46,785 bases of DNA from CAYQAJ01 sp964415245 (GTDB lineage: Bacteria > Planctomycetota > Planctomycetia > Pirellulales > Pirellulaceae): assembly GCA_964415245.1 (NCBI GenBank), contig CAYQAJ010000006.1:1-46785 (forward strand), read 5' to 3'. The notes below the pieces were generated by a model. That model saw only the letters and a list, made by a program, of their open reading frames with translations. It made no database searches and was not told where the DNA came from. This document shows positions 33,330-42,549 of this stretch, one piece after another; the stretch's first letter is position 1; each line of letters starts with the position of its first letter. Position numbers and translations under genes: made by a program.

Positions 33330-36300
33330 ATGTCCGAGCTGCTCAACCACCCGACCCGCGACGAGCTCAGCGCCTTCAACCTGGGCCAGCTTCCCGCCGA
33401 GGCGGCCGAAGCGGTCGAACAGCACATCAGCGAGTGTAAGCCGTGCTGCGATACCCTGCTGGGTCTGTCGTCGGACGACACGTTCGTTTCGCTGCTGAAG
33501 GAAGCGAATGAATCGCCGGGCGGGCAGACGATCGACCAAGTCGGCCCGCCTATCGTTGGAGCCGCCCTTTCAGGCGATATTCCTCCCGCACTCGCCGAGC
33601 ATCCACGATACCAAATCGTGAGCCTCGTCGGTCGCGGCGGCATGGGGGACGTATACAAGGCGGAACACCGCCTGATGCAGCGGACGGTGGCGCTCAAAGT
33701 CATTAAGCGCGAACTGGTGCGCAAGCCCGAAGCGGTCGAGCGATTCCATCGCGAGGTAAAGGCGGCCGCGCGGCTGAATCACCCCAATATCGTCGCCGCG
33801 TACGACGCCGAGCAGGCAGGCGACCTTCACTTTCTCGTGATGGAGTACGTCGACGGCGTCGACCTCTCGCAAGTCGTGAAAGAGCGTGGCCCCTTGCCGG
33901 TCGACGAAGCGTGCCACTGCATCCGCCAGGCAGCGGCGGGACTTCAGCATGCCCACGAGCAGGGCATGGTCCACCGCGACATCAAGCCGCACAACCTGAT
34001 GGTAAGTAGGTCCCGCTTGCCGAGCGGGACCTTGCTGGGCAAATCCGACGCGCGCGATGCCGCCGCCGGCGCTCAAGGTCCCCCTCGACAAGCGGGACCT
34101 ACCGTCAAAATTCTCGACTTCGGTCTGGCCAGTCTGGCCGAGCCGTTCGAACTGAGTGCTGCGTCGGTGCCCGCTGCTGAATCCGACGGGAACGAAGCAG
34201 ACGATGGCCCCCCAAAGCCACCGCAAACGCGTCTCACCGCTCTGGGCGTCATCATGGGCACGCCCGACTTTATCTCGCCAGAGCAATGCCGCGACGCCAG
34301 CACCGCCGACATTCGCAGCGACATCTACAGCCTGGGCTGCACGCTGTACTACTTGCTGACGGGCCGACCGCCGTTTGCTGAGGGCACGGTGATCGACAAG
34401 GTGGCCGCCCACACACTGCGCGATCCCGATTCGCTCATCTCCGTGCGTGATGAAATTCCCGCAGCGCTAGATGAGGTCGTGCGGCGGATGATGGCGAAGG
34501 ATCCCGCCGAGCGGTATCAGACGCCGGCCGCAGTCGCTGAAGCGCTCGAACCGTTCGTAACGAAAGCGCCGGTGGTTATTCCCGATTCAGGTCCCGAACA
34601 AAGGGCGCTCGCGAAACCGGCAAGCGGGCGGCATCGTCTGCGGTTGTTTACGGCCGTTGCCGGATTGCTACTCGCGGCAGTTGCCGTCGCGGCCGTGTAC
34701 TACATCCAGACGAACTACGGCCTGGTGCGCGTGGAAGTCGCCGACGAGAGTCTGAAGGTCGCGTTCAACGGCCAGACAATCACCATGCAGGACGGCGACA
34801 CACCAATTTCGATCCGCGCCGGCACTGAGAAAACGCTGGTTGTACGCCGAGGCGACTTCGAGTTCGAAACCGACAGCTTCCAGCTTCGCCGCGGCGACGA
34901 CATCGCGCTCAAGGTCGAAGTCCTCAATGGCCAGGTCGTCGTGCTCAAAGACGGCCAACGGTTCGACGCGGCTGCCCTGCCCGGCGGCGGTGTTCTTCCG
35001 GGCGGCGGTGAGTACGACCCGGTTCAAGAGGAGTGGAAGAATCTGCAGGGAGTGTGGCAAGCGGTTTCGGCCGAGTGGGACGGCCAGCCCGTGGAGCCCG
35101 ACAAAGTGCACGGCATGAAGATCGTCGTCAAAGACAACTCGATCACCTTTTTTGACCAGGGGCAGGCCGATCCAGGCATTATCGAGTTGAACCCCACGGC
35201 CACACGCAAGCAAATCGACATCACCTCGCCTCCCGACGCTACATATCAACAGGCCAAATTGGGCATCTATTCTTTTAACGGCGACGAGTGGACGATCTGC
35301 CTGGCAAAGGGCGGCCACGCGCGGCCCAAGGAATTTCAGACCGAGCCCGGCACAAACGGTGGTTCGCACTTGTACGTATTCCGGCGCCAATCGTCCGACA
35401 CGATCCTGGGGGCGTCGGCAAACCCACTCACCGAAGTCCGCCGATTGGAAGGGCACACCGACTTTATCGACGGAGTCGCGTACGCGCCCGATGGCCGGCA
35501 CATCGTTACCGGTTCGGACGACGGGTCAGTCCGCGCTTGGGACGTCTCGACGGGAGAAGAGCTTTGGAAGACCGAAAACCTGGGCAGCGTCAACGCGATC
35601 GCCGTTTCTCCCGATGGCACGCTCGTCGCCGCCGGAACATACGGCGAGCACCAGATCAACTTGCTCGACTTCGAGACCGGAAACGTCGTCCGCACGATGG
35701 GGCCGAAGAACCGCAAAACTTGCTCGTTGGTTTTCTCGCCCGACGGACGGCAGCTTCTTTCCGGCGACTACGCGGGGTGGACCATCGTGTGGGACGTCGC
35801 CACGGGCGACACCCTGCGCAGCCTCACCAAGGAGGGACCGATAAGCGAGACCGTCGCCATCTCCCGCGATGGCCGCGTCGCCATGGCGGCCGACTACGAC
35901 AATACGGTTCGCCTGTGGAACGCCGACAACTGGACGTTCATGCGCGAAATCTCCGGCGCAAGCCGTGACGCGGCGCTCTCGTCCGACGGGCGGCTGCTGG
36001 TCTGCGCCGGTGGTGGGCTCTTCGACACCCAAAGCGGCGAACGACTACGGGACGTGGACATTCCCGATAGCATTTCCGAGTTGCACTTCACGCCCGACGA
36101 CCGACATGTCGTCGTGTGCCAGTGGGCCGACTTCCTGCGAGTGATCAACGTCGCGAGCGGAAAGGAGATCGCGCGAGCCGACACCACGACGCACGCCATC
36201 AACGAAGCCGCCATCTCGCCCGACGGCCATTTCGTAGCCACGGGCGGCGGCTGGATGTGGAACGAAAAGCTAATCCGGTCGGGCGACAACCGCGTCCGCC

Positions 36301-37508
36301 TGTGGCGGCTGCCGGAGAGCGTATGGCCTGAAGGTACGATCGGGCAGACCGCGGATTCCGTCGTCCGAGCCGAAACCCAACAGGCCATCGAAGAACTACT
36401 GGCCGCGGCTCGCCAGGCGTCGACCGACGAAGAGTGGGAGCAGGTCTTCGAGAAGCACATCCCCATAATGACGAAGGAGGCAATGGAGCGCGATGCGGAA
36501 CAACTCGGCGAAGAGGAACTTGCGCAGATGCGCAGGGGCGCCCGCAGGCTCATCGAGCTGTTGGCCGTACTTCCGGATCCCGTCCGCGATGAACTCTGTC
36601 GTCGCGGATATCTGAAATGGCGGTTCGCGGATCTCGACCAGCCGCGTCAGACTGCGATGGTCGATGCGCTGAAAAGCATCTTTGCCGCTTCCAAGAAGCT
36701 GGGCTTTCCCGCCGAGCTGATGGACCACGCGTCGAAAATGCTGGATTCGAGCGATGCCGGCTTCGTAGTCGTCGACGTTCCCAAGGGACAAGCCTTGTTG
36801 TGGTTCGTTCAAGTGCCCGAAGCGCCGATTCCCATCATTTTCCCCATCCTCGGCGCGCCCAAGGACGGCGTCGAGCGAGCCTTTTCGGGATCGGTATTCA
36901 AGCAATTGGGAGCACTCGAGGACAAACCGTACAGCGTTTTGCCCGAGCAGTCGGCCGAAGCCCGCGAATCGATTGATTTCCCCATCGACGCGGAATCCCC
37001 GCTGACACAAAAGGTGGCGGCGTCGCTTGTCGCTGAAGCTGCGGGAATTCCGAATCAACAGTGGATCACGCTCAGCGGCGACATCAAGGGACCGAGCGAG
37101 AGGGCCATCGAGGGGACGCCGCTTTCGCTCGTGCTGCTGCAGCTCGATCCGGTGACGGAAGCGAAGAAAAGGCCCGACGTGATCAAGGACTTCTGGTACC
37201 TCACCGACGGACTGCCTAAGCCGGCCGAAATCGGCAAGGCCATGTGGATCAGCAAGGACAAGGGCTACGCATCGATTATCCAACCCGAGTATGTGACCGA
37301 CGTGCCGATGAAGGTCGACGGCGATTCGGCAACCGGCACGATCGCGTTTGCCGTGCCTAAATTGTATACGGGCCGCGTCGAGTTCGTCGCGCGACGATCG
37401 GACGGCAAGTGGCAAATCGACGAATTCCACCTGCCGAATTACGGGATTACGGTTCGGCGCGAAAAAGATCGTTGGCTACGAACGGAAGATCAGCGTACAG
37501 ATCCTTGA
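33330..37508 (+). CDS. Giant Ser/Thr kinase with anti-sigma zinc motif, TM helix, TIGR03067-like and WD40 domains
   Basis: A 1392-residue protein; GAGG lies 7 bp before the ATG. Order: zf-HC2-like HISECKPC (32-39); kinase domain ~93-410 with glycine loop GRGGMGDVY (101-109), K123, HRDIKPHN (215-222) and DFG (263-265); membrane helix ~438-458; small extracytoplasmic beta region; TIGR03067-like domain (~565-685, LQGVWQAVSAEWDGQ); WD40 repeats ~702-995 (VFSPDGRQLLSG, LWRLPE); and ~400 residues of unknown C-terminal domain. The catalytic motifs are intact, but residues ~226-258 between HRD and DFG are encoded by an inserted palindromic element. The last ~20 residues lie antisense to a HicB-like gene. 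It probably senses an extracytoplasmic state and signals to the ECF factor. Confidence 0.88.
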   Translation: MSELLNHPTRDELSAFNLGQLPAEAAEAVEQHISECKPCCDTLLGLSSDDTFVSLLKEANESPGGQTIDQVGPPIVGAALSGDIPPALAEHPRYQIVSLVGRGGMGDVYKAEHRLMQRTVALKVIKRELVRKPEAVERFHREVKAAARLNHPNIVAAYDAEQAGDLHFLVMEYVDGVDLSQVVKERGPLPVDEACHCIRQAAAGLQHAHEQGMVHRDIKPHNLMVSRSRLPSGTLLGKSDARDAAAGAQGPPRQAGPTVKILDFGLASLAEPFELSAASVPAAESDGNEADDGPPKPPQTRLTALGVIMGTPDFISPEQCRDASTADIRSDIYSLGCTLYYLLTGRPPFAEGTVIDKVAAHTLRDPDSLISVRDEIPAALDEVVRRMMAKDPAERYQTPAAVAEALEPFVTKAPVVIPDSGPEQRALAKPASGRHRLRLFTAVAGLLLAAVAVAAVYYIQTNYGLVRVEVADESLKVAFNGQTITMQDGDTPISIRAGTEKTLVVRRGDFEFETDSFQLRRGDDIALKVEVLNGQVVVLKDGQRFDAAALPGGGVLPGGGEYDPVQEEWKNLQGVWQAVSAEWDGQPVEPDKVHGMKIVVKDNSITFFDQGQADPGIIELNPTATRKQIDITSPPDATYQQAKLGIYSFNGDEWTICLAKGGHARPKEFQTEPGTNGGSHLYVFRRQSSDTILGASANPLTEVRRLEGHTDFIDGVAYAPDGRHIVTGSDDGSVRAWDVSTGEELWKTENLGSVNAIAVSPDGTLVAAGTYGEHQINLLDFETGNVVRTMGPKNRKTCSLVFSPDGRQLLSGDYAGWTIVWDVATGDTLRSLTKEGPISETVAISRDGRVAMAADYDNTVRLWNADNWTFMREISGASRDAALSSDGRLLVCAGGGLFDTQSGERLRDVDIPDSISELHFTPDDRHVVVCQWADFLRVINVASGKEIARADTTTHAINEAAISPDGHFVATGGGWMWNEKLIRSGDNRVRLWRLPESVWPEGTIGQTADSVVRAETQQAIEELLAAARQASTDEEWEQVFEKHIPIMTKEAMERDAEQLGEEELAQMRRGARRLIELLAVLPDPVRDELCRRGYLKWRFADLDQPRQTAMVDALKSIFAASKKLGFPAELMDHASKMLDSSDAGFVVVDVPKGQALLWFVQVPEAPIPIIFPILGAPKDGVERAFSGSVFKQLGALEDKPYSVLPEQSAEARESIDFPIDAESPLTQKVAASLVAEAAGIPNQQWITLSGDIKGPSERAIEGTPLSLVLLQLDPVTEAKKRPDVIKDFWYLTDGLPKPAEIGKAMWISKDKGYASIIQPEYVTDVPMKVDGDSATGTIAFAVPKLYTGRVEFVARRSDGKWQIDEFHLPNYGITVRREKDRWLRTEDQRTDP
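34006..34102 (+). repeat. 97-bp palindromic element inserted in frame in the kinase gene
   Basis: The outer 28 bp at each end (34006-34033 and 34075-34102) are inverted repeats with 26 of 28 matches, beginning GTAGGTCCCGCTTG and ending CAAGCGGGACCTAC. Each arm is itself a hairpin (GGTCCCGCT, 5-base loop, AGCGGGACC). The 41-bp centre is GC-rich. The element encodes about 33 residues (SRSRLPSGTLLG...) between the HRD and DFG motifs. Confidence 0.9.
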
Positions 37509-37626
37509 GGTGTTCTTTCAGATCGTCAAGGGTTTCACCTTGAGTCCAGTAGTCCGGGTATTGCAAAAAGTAGCCCAGCCAATAGTCCTCTTCTTGCCAG
37601 ACTACGATTGCCAAGTCATCCGTCAT
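37447..37626 (-). CDS. HicB-like small protein (orphan, shortened), antisense to the kinase 3' end
   Basis: A 59-residue protein: MTDDLAIVVWQEEDYWLGYF, then LQYPDYWTQGETLDDLKEHL and KDLYADLPFVANDLFRAEP. The pattern (two strands, a PDYWTQGETLDDLKE turn-helix and a following helix) is that of the short HicB-family antitoxins common in cyanobacteria and planctomycetes. GAGG lies 4 bp before the ATG. It ends 62 bp inside the kinase gene on the opposite strand. Usual relatives are a little longer and are followed by a HicA toxin, which is missing here. It is either an orphan antitoxin or a remnant. Confidence 0.7.
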   Translation of the reverse strand: MTDDLAIVVWQEEDYWLGYFLQYPDYWTQGETLDDLKEHLKDLYADLPFVANDLFRAEP

Positions 37627-37659
37627 TGCGCCTCACGTTCTCGCGTTTGGCAAGACGCG

Positions 37660-40560
37660 CTACGGTCCCCCGAGCTCGAACCGCACGAAACTCGGCTTCA
37701 CCCAGCCCGCTTTCGAGCGGTCGGCGGGAAGTCGCGCCCAGAGCCATTCGCCTTGTTGGTTGTCGATGACCAGGCGGTCGCCGCGCTTCACCGCCGCCAC
37801 GAGTTTATCCTGCACGCGCAGTTCGCCGTCCTGGGCGGCCGTGACGCGGATGCCGATCGACCCGGCCTTCTTCAGGTCCTCGATCGCCTTTTCCCACTCG
37901 CCCGCCGCAGCGCGGGCATGGGCGCGACCGAGGTAAGGCGCCTTCGCGCTCGCTGCGGCGGAGATTACTTCGTCGAACAGCTTTGCGCTTGCGTCGGCCT
38001 TTCCCTCGCGAAGCGTTCGCCAGGCGCGGGTGTAAGGGGAAAGCCATTCCATGCTCGTCACGTAATCCTGCGTGATGGCGAGCACCTCGTCGACGTAGGG
38101 CCCGTGGCGAACGACGTCCTCCCGCGTCATGTCGGGTAATTCGTAGTCGAATTCGACGGCTTGCTCGGTTCGCGCAACCGCCTCGTTCAGCGGCACGGAC
38201 TTGCGCTGCTGCCGGCGGCGGTATTCCTCGACTTGCCTCTCCAGCTCGGCGAACTGTGGCGAGCTTTTCCGGCGCTGCTCCGATTTTTGCGCGAGCGCGT
38301 CGATCGTAGCGGCCGATACCAGCCCGAGCGGCGTGTACGTTGCCGCGGGCACCGGCTTGGGGACGATTTGCTTGGCGTCGGTTTCGATTCCGGCGTACTC
38401 GGTAAACGACGGCAGCACGATGTCGGGCCGGCCCCCCTTGCCGTGCGGGCTCGATCCGTTCAGGTCGTGGAAGATGAGCGTCGTGTATCGAACCGCGCCC
38501 AGGTTGGGCGGATTGTCGATCTTAAAGAGTTCGGGGCCGACCGCTTGGATTGTTTGCACCTGCGCATCGGTCGACGTGCGGGTGTCGCCGATCACCAGGC
38601 CACGGGCGTGATCTTTGACCGCCGCCGCCACGATCATCGCGCCGCCGCCGGTGCGCGTGCTCACCAGCACGACCAGTGGACCGTGCCACGCGATTTCGAC
38701 GTCGGCGTTCGCACGGAAGGTCGATACGTTGCCGGCGTTGTCCTTGGCCTGAACGACTGGCCCGTCGGCAAACAGCCCGAATACGTCGATCGACTGCTGC
38801 AGCGGACCGCCAGTGCAAGTGCGCAGGTCGAGCACGACGGCGCCGACCCCCTGGGAACGAAAGTCGGCCAGCATCTTCGTCATGTCGAGGACACTGCTCG
38901 TGCCGGCCGCGGGATCGACGTAGAACGAATTGGCCGCAATCCAACCGATCTTGCCGTCGCCTCCGGGAGCATCGAACGTGGTGCTCCGCATCGCCACCAG
39001 CGGGAACGAATCGCGTTGCAACCGGATCACGATGGACTCACCCTTCCGTTGGGGCCGGACGGTCAGCCGGACGGTCGATCCCTTCGGTCCGCGGATGTGA
39101 TCGACCGAGTCCTGCAACCGCAACCCCAACAGCGGCACGCTCCCGCCGGAGTCCCCCTGCCCGACCGACACGATCACGTCGCCTTCAGAAAGCCGCCCGT
39201 CCGCGTGCGCCGGGCTGCCGGGAACGATGCCAGTCACCACCACCTCGCCGTCCTCCAGCTTCAGTTGCGCCCCGATGCCGACGAACTGGTTGCTGATTTG
39301 CGTCTGGTTCTCTTCCAGGGCACGCGGGGAGTAGAAGCGGGCGGTTCCGCCCCGCGCAGCACCGAGCGCCGATAGCGTCCACTCGATGAGCGTGTTGTCG
39401 TCCATCTGCTTGGGGAGCTGAAACGCGTTGGCGTAAAAACGCGTGACTCGCTCGATCGCCTCCTTATCGGAGGCACCAGCGACGCGGCGAGTGAGAATTT
39501 GGTACTTGACTCGCTTTCGCCAAATCTCGCGGGCCTCGATTTCGTTCTCCGGCCACGGCGCGTCGGGGCCGACGACCGCCAACTCCTCGTCGACGGTAAA
39601 GTCGTGCTCGGCGGCGAGGAACTCCGTGACGAGTTTCAGCACGCTGGCCCGCCGCTTGACGTAGGTCTCGAAGGCGTCGTAGGCGAAGCCGATGTCACCC
39701 TGCTTGGCTCGGTCGTCGATGGTGGGGGCCATGCGGCGGAACCGCTCCACGTCCTCCTCGAGCAGGAAGTTCTTTCCGCCGTCGAGCGTTTGCAGATACT
39801 CTTCCAGCCAGCCGGCGGCCATTTTGTCGTCGAGCTTGCGGCCGGCATAATCGTTCTGATCGAGCATGGTCACGACGTACTTGACGATTTGCCGGCTGCG
39901 GTCGTCCTGGCCCTTGACGCGAATCTCGGTGTCGCCAGGGTCGAGGGCGATAAGACCTCCCGCGTCGGCCGCCACGGCGGCGTGGACCCGCATCAATCGC
40001 GCCAGCGTGTTGTCGCCCACCTTCTCCACGTACAGCACAACGCGACCGGCCGAGTAGGGCCGCGGCGTCCACTTGTCCGACGGCTTGAGGGCATCGATCT
40101 TGGCAGCGGCCGGTAGCGGCATGACCTCGGGCGTGCCCAGGCCGAAGGCATTTACCGCCACCTCCTCGCGAACGCCGTCGGCAACGGCCACGTCGATGGT
40201 TTGCACAATGCCGCCGCGAACGAGCACCCGCGCATCGGGGTAGCCGCGGATGCGATAGCGGAGCACCTCCCCCTCGTCGGATTTCGACGTCTCGAACGGG
40301 TCGCCCCACCGCTCGTTTCCCAGAAGATCGGCGCGGCTCGTTTGTCCCGGCACGACGCCGCGAAAAGCGAAGGCCGGTCGATCGTCCGGCACGTCGACGG
40401 TGGGGCCGTTCTGGCTCGGCGGTGTGTCGTCGGCACTCGCGGGGTCTTGGGCCGCTGCCGGTAGTCTGCTGAATGTGATCGCGACGACTCCCAATGCGGC
40501 GGCAACCGCCACCGTGCCGATCATCGTCCACCACTTTTGTGCAATCGGCTCCCGCTGCAT
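37660..40560 (-). CDS. Secreted S41 (tail-specific protease-like) protein lacking the catalytic Ser and Lys
   Basis: A 966-residue protein. ATG 40560 has a strong GAGGAGGA site and a signal peptide (MQREPIAQKWWTMIGTVAVA, then a hydrophobic run and PAAAQD). Residues ~224-400 resemble the N-terminal domain of Prc; a PDZ domain covers ~420-505 (GIGAQLKLEDGEVVVTGIVPG); the S41 core runs ~535-720 (GAVVLDLRTCTGGPLQ). Where Prc has SASASEI, this reads TGGGAMI, so the nucleophile is Gly 639. The general-base Lys of FGKGTVQ is replaced in RTSTDAQVQ (about 664). C-terminal helices (~760-900) and an SH3-like end (~905-966) follow. It is probably a periplasmic scaffold or chaperone rather than a protease. 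Confidence 0.83.
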   Translation of the reverse strand: MQREPIAQKWWTMIGTVAVAAALGVVAITFSRLPAAAQDPASADDTPPSQNGPTVDVPDDRPAFAFRGVVPGQTSRADLLGNERWGDPFETSKSDEGEVLRYRIRGYPDARVLVRGGIVQTIDVAVADGVREEVAVNAFGLGTPEVMPLPAAAKIDALKPSDKWTPRPYSAGRVVLYVEKVGDNTLARLMRVHAAVAADAGGLIALDPGDTEIRVKGQDDRSRQIVKYVVTMLDQNDYAGRKLDDKMAAGWLEEYLQTLDGGKNFLLEEDVERFRRMAPTIDDRAKQGDIGFAYDAFETYVKRRASVLKLVTEFLAAEHDFTVDEELAVVGPDAPWPENEIEAREIWRKRVKYQILTRRVAGASDKEAIERVTRFYANAFQLPKQMDDNTLIEWTLSALGAARGGTARFYSPRALEENQTQISNQFVGIGAQLKLEDGEVVVTGIVPGSPAHADGRLSEGDVIVSVGQGDSGGSVPLLGLRLQDSVDHIRGPKGSTVRLTVRPQRKGESIVIRLQRDSFPLVAMRSTTFDAPGGDGKIGWIAANSFYVDPAAGTSSVLDMTKMLADFRSQGVGAVVLDLRTCTGGPLQQSIDVFGLFADGPVVQAKDNAGNVSTFRANADVEIAWHGPLVVLVSTRTGGGAMIVAAAVKDHARGLVIGDTRTSTDAQVQTIQAVGPELFKIDNPPNLGAVRYTTLIFHDLNGSSPHGKGGRPDIVLPSFTEYAGIETDAKQIVPKPVPAATYTPLGLVSAATIDALAQKSEQRRKSSPQFAELERQVEEYRRRQQRKSVPLNEAVARTEQAVEFDYELPDMTREDVVRHGPYVDEVLAITQDYVTSMEWLSPYTRAWRTLREGKADASAKLFDEVISAAASAKAPYLGRAHARAAAGEWEKAIEDLKKAGSIGIRVTAAQDGELRVQDKLVAAVKRGDRLVIDNQQGEWLWARLPADRSKAGWVKPSFVRFELGGP

Positions 40561-40832
40561 GGCGTCCTCCTCGTCTCGATGTCGTCGTCGGTTGCCAGTA
40601 GCACTGCCGCAAGCATAGGCAGGGCCGTATGAGATGCCCTCGATCATGCCACGGTATCGTAGCTGAGGCAAGAATGAAGCCGAGACCGGAGTAGGCGCCA
40701 GGGCCAACAACGGGGTCGGCTTTGGCCGGAGAGAGGACTCCGAGAAGCATTTCAGGACACGATGTGTTCCTGCTAAAGGGCGCAGCCGTGCGATTGCCCC
40801 GCGATAGCCGGGCGAAGCAAGCCCTCTGCGGC

Positions 40833-41102
40833 TCAAATCCGAGTCATCGAGGACGCCGCGGTTCCGCGGTCGTGGCGGAGGTACGCGCGGAGGGACGCGC
40901 GGGTGCGGAAGCTGTCGAAGCGGTCTTCGAGAATCTGAAGCTGCTCGTCGATCCAGGTGGAGAATTGTTCCAGGGCGACTTCTGCCGCCACCTCGGCGGC
41001 GCCGGCAGTTGTGAGTGGGCATTCGGTCAATTTGTCGCTGGCGGGCAGATTGGCGTTTCCACTGGGGGTGGCCGGCCCGCTGTCCGATTCTCGCGCGAGC
41101 AT
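40833..41102 (-). CDS. Small hypothetical protein
   Basis: An 89-residue protein with no assigned function. The ATG has AAGGA 8 bp upstream. The C-terminal half is amphipathic and well formed (EQFSTWIDEQLQILEDRFDS, then FRTRASLRAYLRHDRG), a pattern I associate with short planctomycete proteins of unknown role. The N-terminal half is Ala/Thr/Ser-rich and probably disordered. It lies upstream of, and on the same strand as, the S41-like gene, 272 bp away. Confidence 0.55.
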   Translation of the reverse strand: MLARESDSGPATPSGNANLPASDKLTECPLTTAGAAEVAAEVALEQFSTWIDEQLQILEDRFDSFRTRASLRAYLRHDRGTAASSMTRI

Positions 41103-41726
41103 GGTGTTGTTCCTTTCGAGCGAACGGCCTGGAGGTGAGTTTGCCGTGAAGAAGTGACTTCGTTCGACTGCTCTATCGGTGATTCGTGAATGGGCCGGCC
41201 CTATTGGTCCTCGCCCTCATCCGTCTCCTCGCCACCTTGTTTGACAGCAATGCCTGCGCCGAAGTTCGCTCAGCGGTGGCAAGATTGATCTCAAGTGCCG
41301 ATAGGAAAGCGACTTGAGAGCATTTTCCTCCTTGCGCTGCGGTAAGGCCAAACGGGCAGAAACGCAACGCGCTGCTGCCACAATTGCGTACAAGTGCAAC
41401 GCGAAATGCCGCGCAAACCGGCACGGCGGTCTGAACGGGTATTCGCAAAAAACGGCCGTTTGAGGCCCCGTTTGGACAACACTCCTCACTCCTCGGCCTA
41501 AACGGGCGGCAATTGGGCGCCCTGGGAACTCCTGGCGATTCGGCCAAAGTCGGCCCCAAGAGGAAAACCCGATAGGGCAGCGGGGTTTTGCCAAAAAACT
41601 TAAGGGGGCGGCCCAATACGCTCTCCCAACTCGCGAATGAACCCCTGTACGACGCACCGGATTCTGGCGTCGGGGGAGTCACAGGCAAGCCAAATTCGCC
41701 GACTTAATTCGTGGAGGGCCGAGAAA
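41103..41726. other. Intergenic region between divergent genes, no gene seen
   Basis: About 620 bp. Open frames on the minus strand overlap each other and have neither ribosome sites nor recognisable protein features. The word AAACGGGC occurs at two places (near 41350 and 41500). The promoter for the coiled-coil/FHA/kinase module must lie here, but I cannot place it. Confidence 0.5.
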
Positions 41727-42530
41727 ATGTTGAAGAAGACACTGATTGTGGGGGCTGCTGCATTTCTGCTTCTGGCACTGTTTTTCGGCCGGGACGCGTG
41801 CAGCTACATCGGAACTTCGGTTGGCTGGATTCGCCAGTCGGTGAAGGATTCCGTGCCGATTGAATTTGAGCTGGAACGGGCTCGCAAGATGGTTCGGGAG
41901 CTGGACCAGCCGATTGAAGCCGCCATGAGGGTGACCGCCAAAGAGGAGGTAGAAGTCGATCGTCTGGAGCGCGATGTTGCCAAGCGCGAGAGCAACCTGG
42001 CGACGGCTCGCGACCGGATCATGCGACTCAAGAGCGACCTCGATTCCGGCACGGGCAGTTTTGTCTATGCAGGTCACACGTACAGCGAGCGTCAGGTGAA
42101 GAACGACTTGAATGCTCGCTTCGAGCGGTTCAAGACCGACGAGGAAACGACCCTCAACTTGACCAAGGTGCTCAACGCCCGTCGTCAGGGGCTCGACGCT
42201 GCCCGCGAGAAGCTGGTCGCCATGCAGGCCGCCAAGAAGCAGCTTGAGTTGGACGTAGCCAATCTCGAGGCCCGGCTGAAGATGGTCGAAGTGGCGCAGG
42301 CCAGCAGCGACCTGCGGATCGACGACAGCCAACTGGCCCGCACCAAGGATCTGATTACCGACATCAGCACCCGGATTGAAGTAGCCGAGAAGCTGGTCAA
42401 CGCCGACGTGCAGGTGGCGGGCGAAATCCCCCTCGACGAGCCTGACACCCAGACCGACATCTCCCAGAAGGTGGCAGACTACTTCGGTGACGGCCGTGAG
42501 GAAGTCGAAGTGCTGGTCGGCTCGCGGTAA
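41727..42530 (+). CDS. Membrane-anchored coiled-coil protein
   Basis: A 267-residue protein. GGAGG lies 10 bp before the ATG. One N-terminal membrane helix (about 5-20, LIVGAAAFLLLALFF) is followed by a long, highly charged helical part: ELERARKMVRELDQPIEAA, then VEVDRLERDVAKRESNLATA and further heptad-like runs up to ~residue 210. The conserved-looking stretch GTGSFVYAGHTYSERQVKNDL interrupts the coil near 110-130. I believe the family is conserved in planctomycetes, with function unknown. It is the first gene of a module with an FHA protein and a polytopic kinase; a strong hairpin follows it. Confidence 0.8.
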   Translation: MLKKTLIVGAAAFLLLALFFGRDACSYIGTSVGWIRQSVKDSVPIEFELERARKMVRELDQPIEAAMRVTAKEEVEVDRLERDVAKRESNLATARDRIMRLKSDLDSGTGSFVYAGHTYSERQVKNDLNARFERFKTDEETTLNLTKVLNARRQGLDAAREKLVAMQAAKKQLELDVANLEARLKMVEVAQASSDLRIDDSQLARTKDLITDISTRIEVAEKLVNADVQVAGEIPLDEPDTQTDISQKVADYFGDGREEVEVLVGSR

Positions 42531-42549
42531 ACTCTGCTGACTCAGCGCG

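Noticed and set aside
41173..41688. Overlapping minus-strand frames upstream of the coiled-coil gene
   Set aside because: No ribosome site, no recognisable motif, and two frames overlap each other; treated as non-coding.
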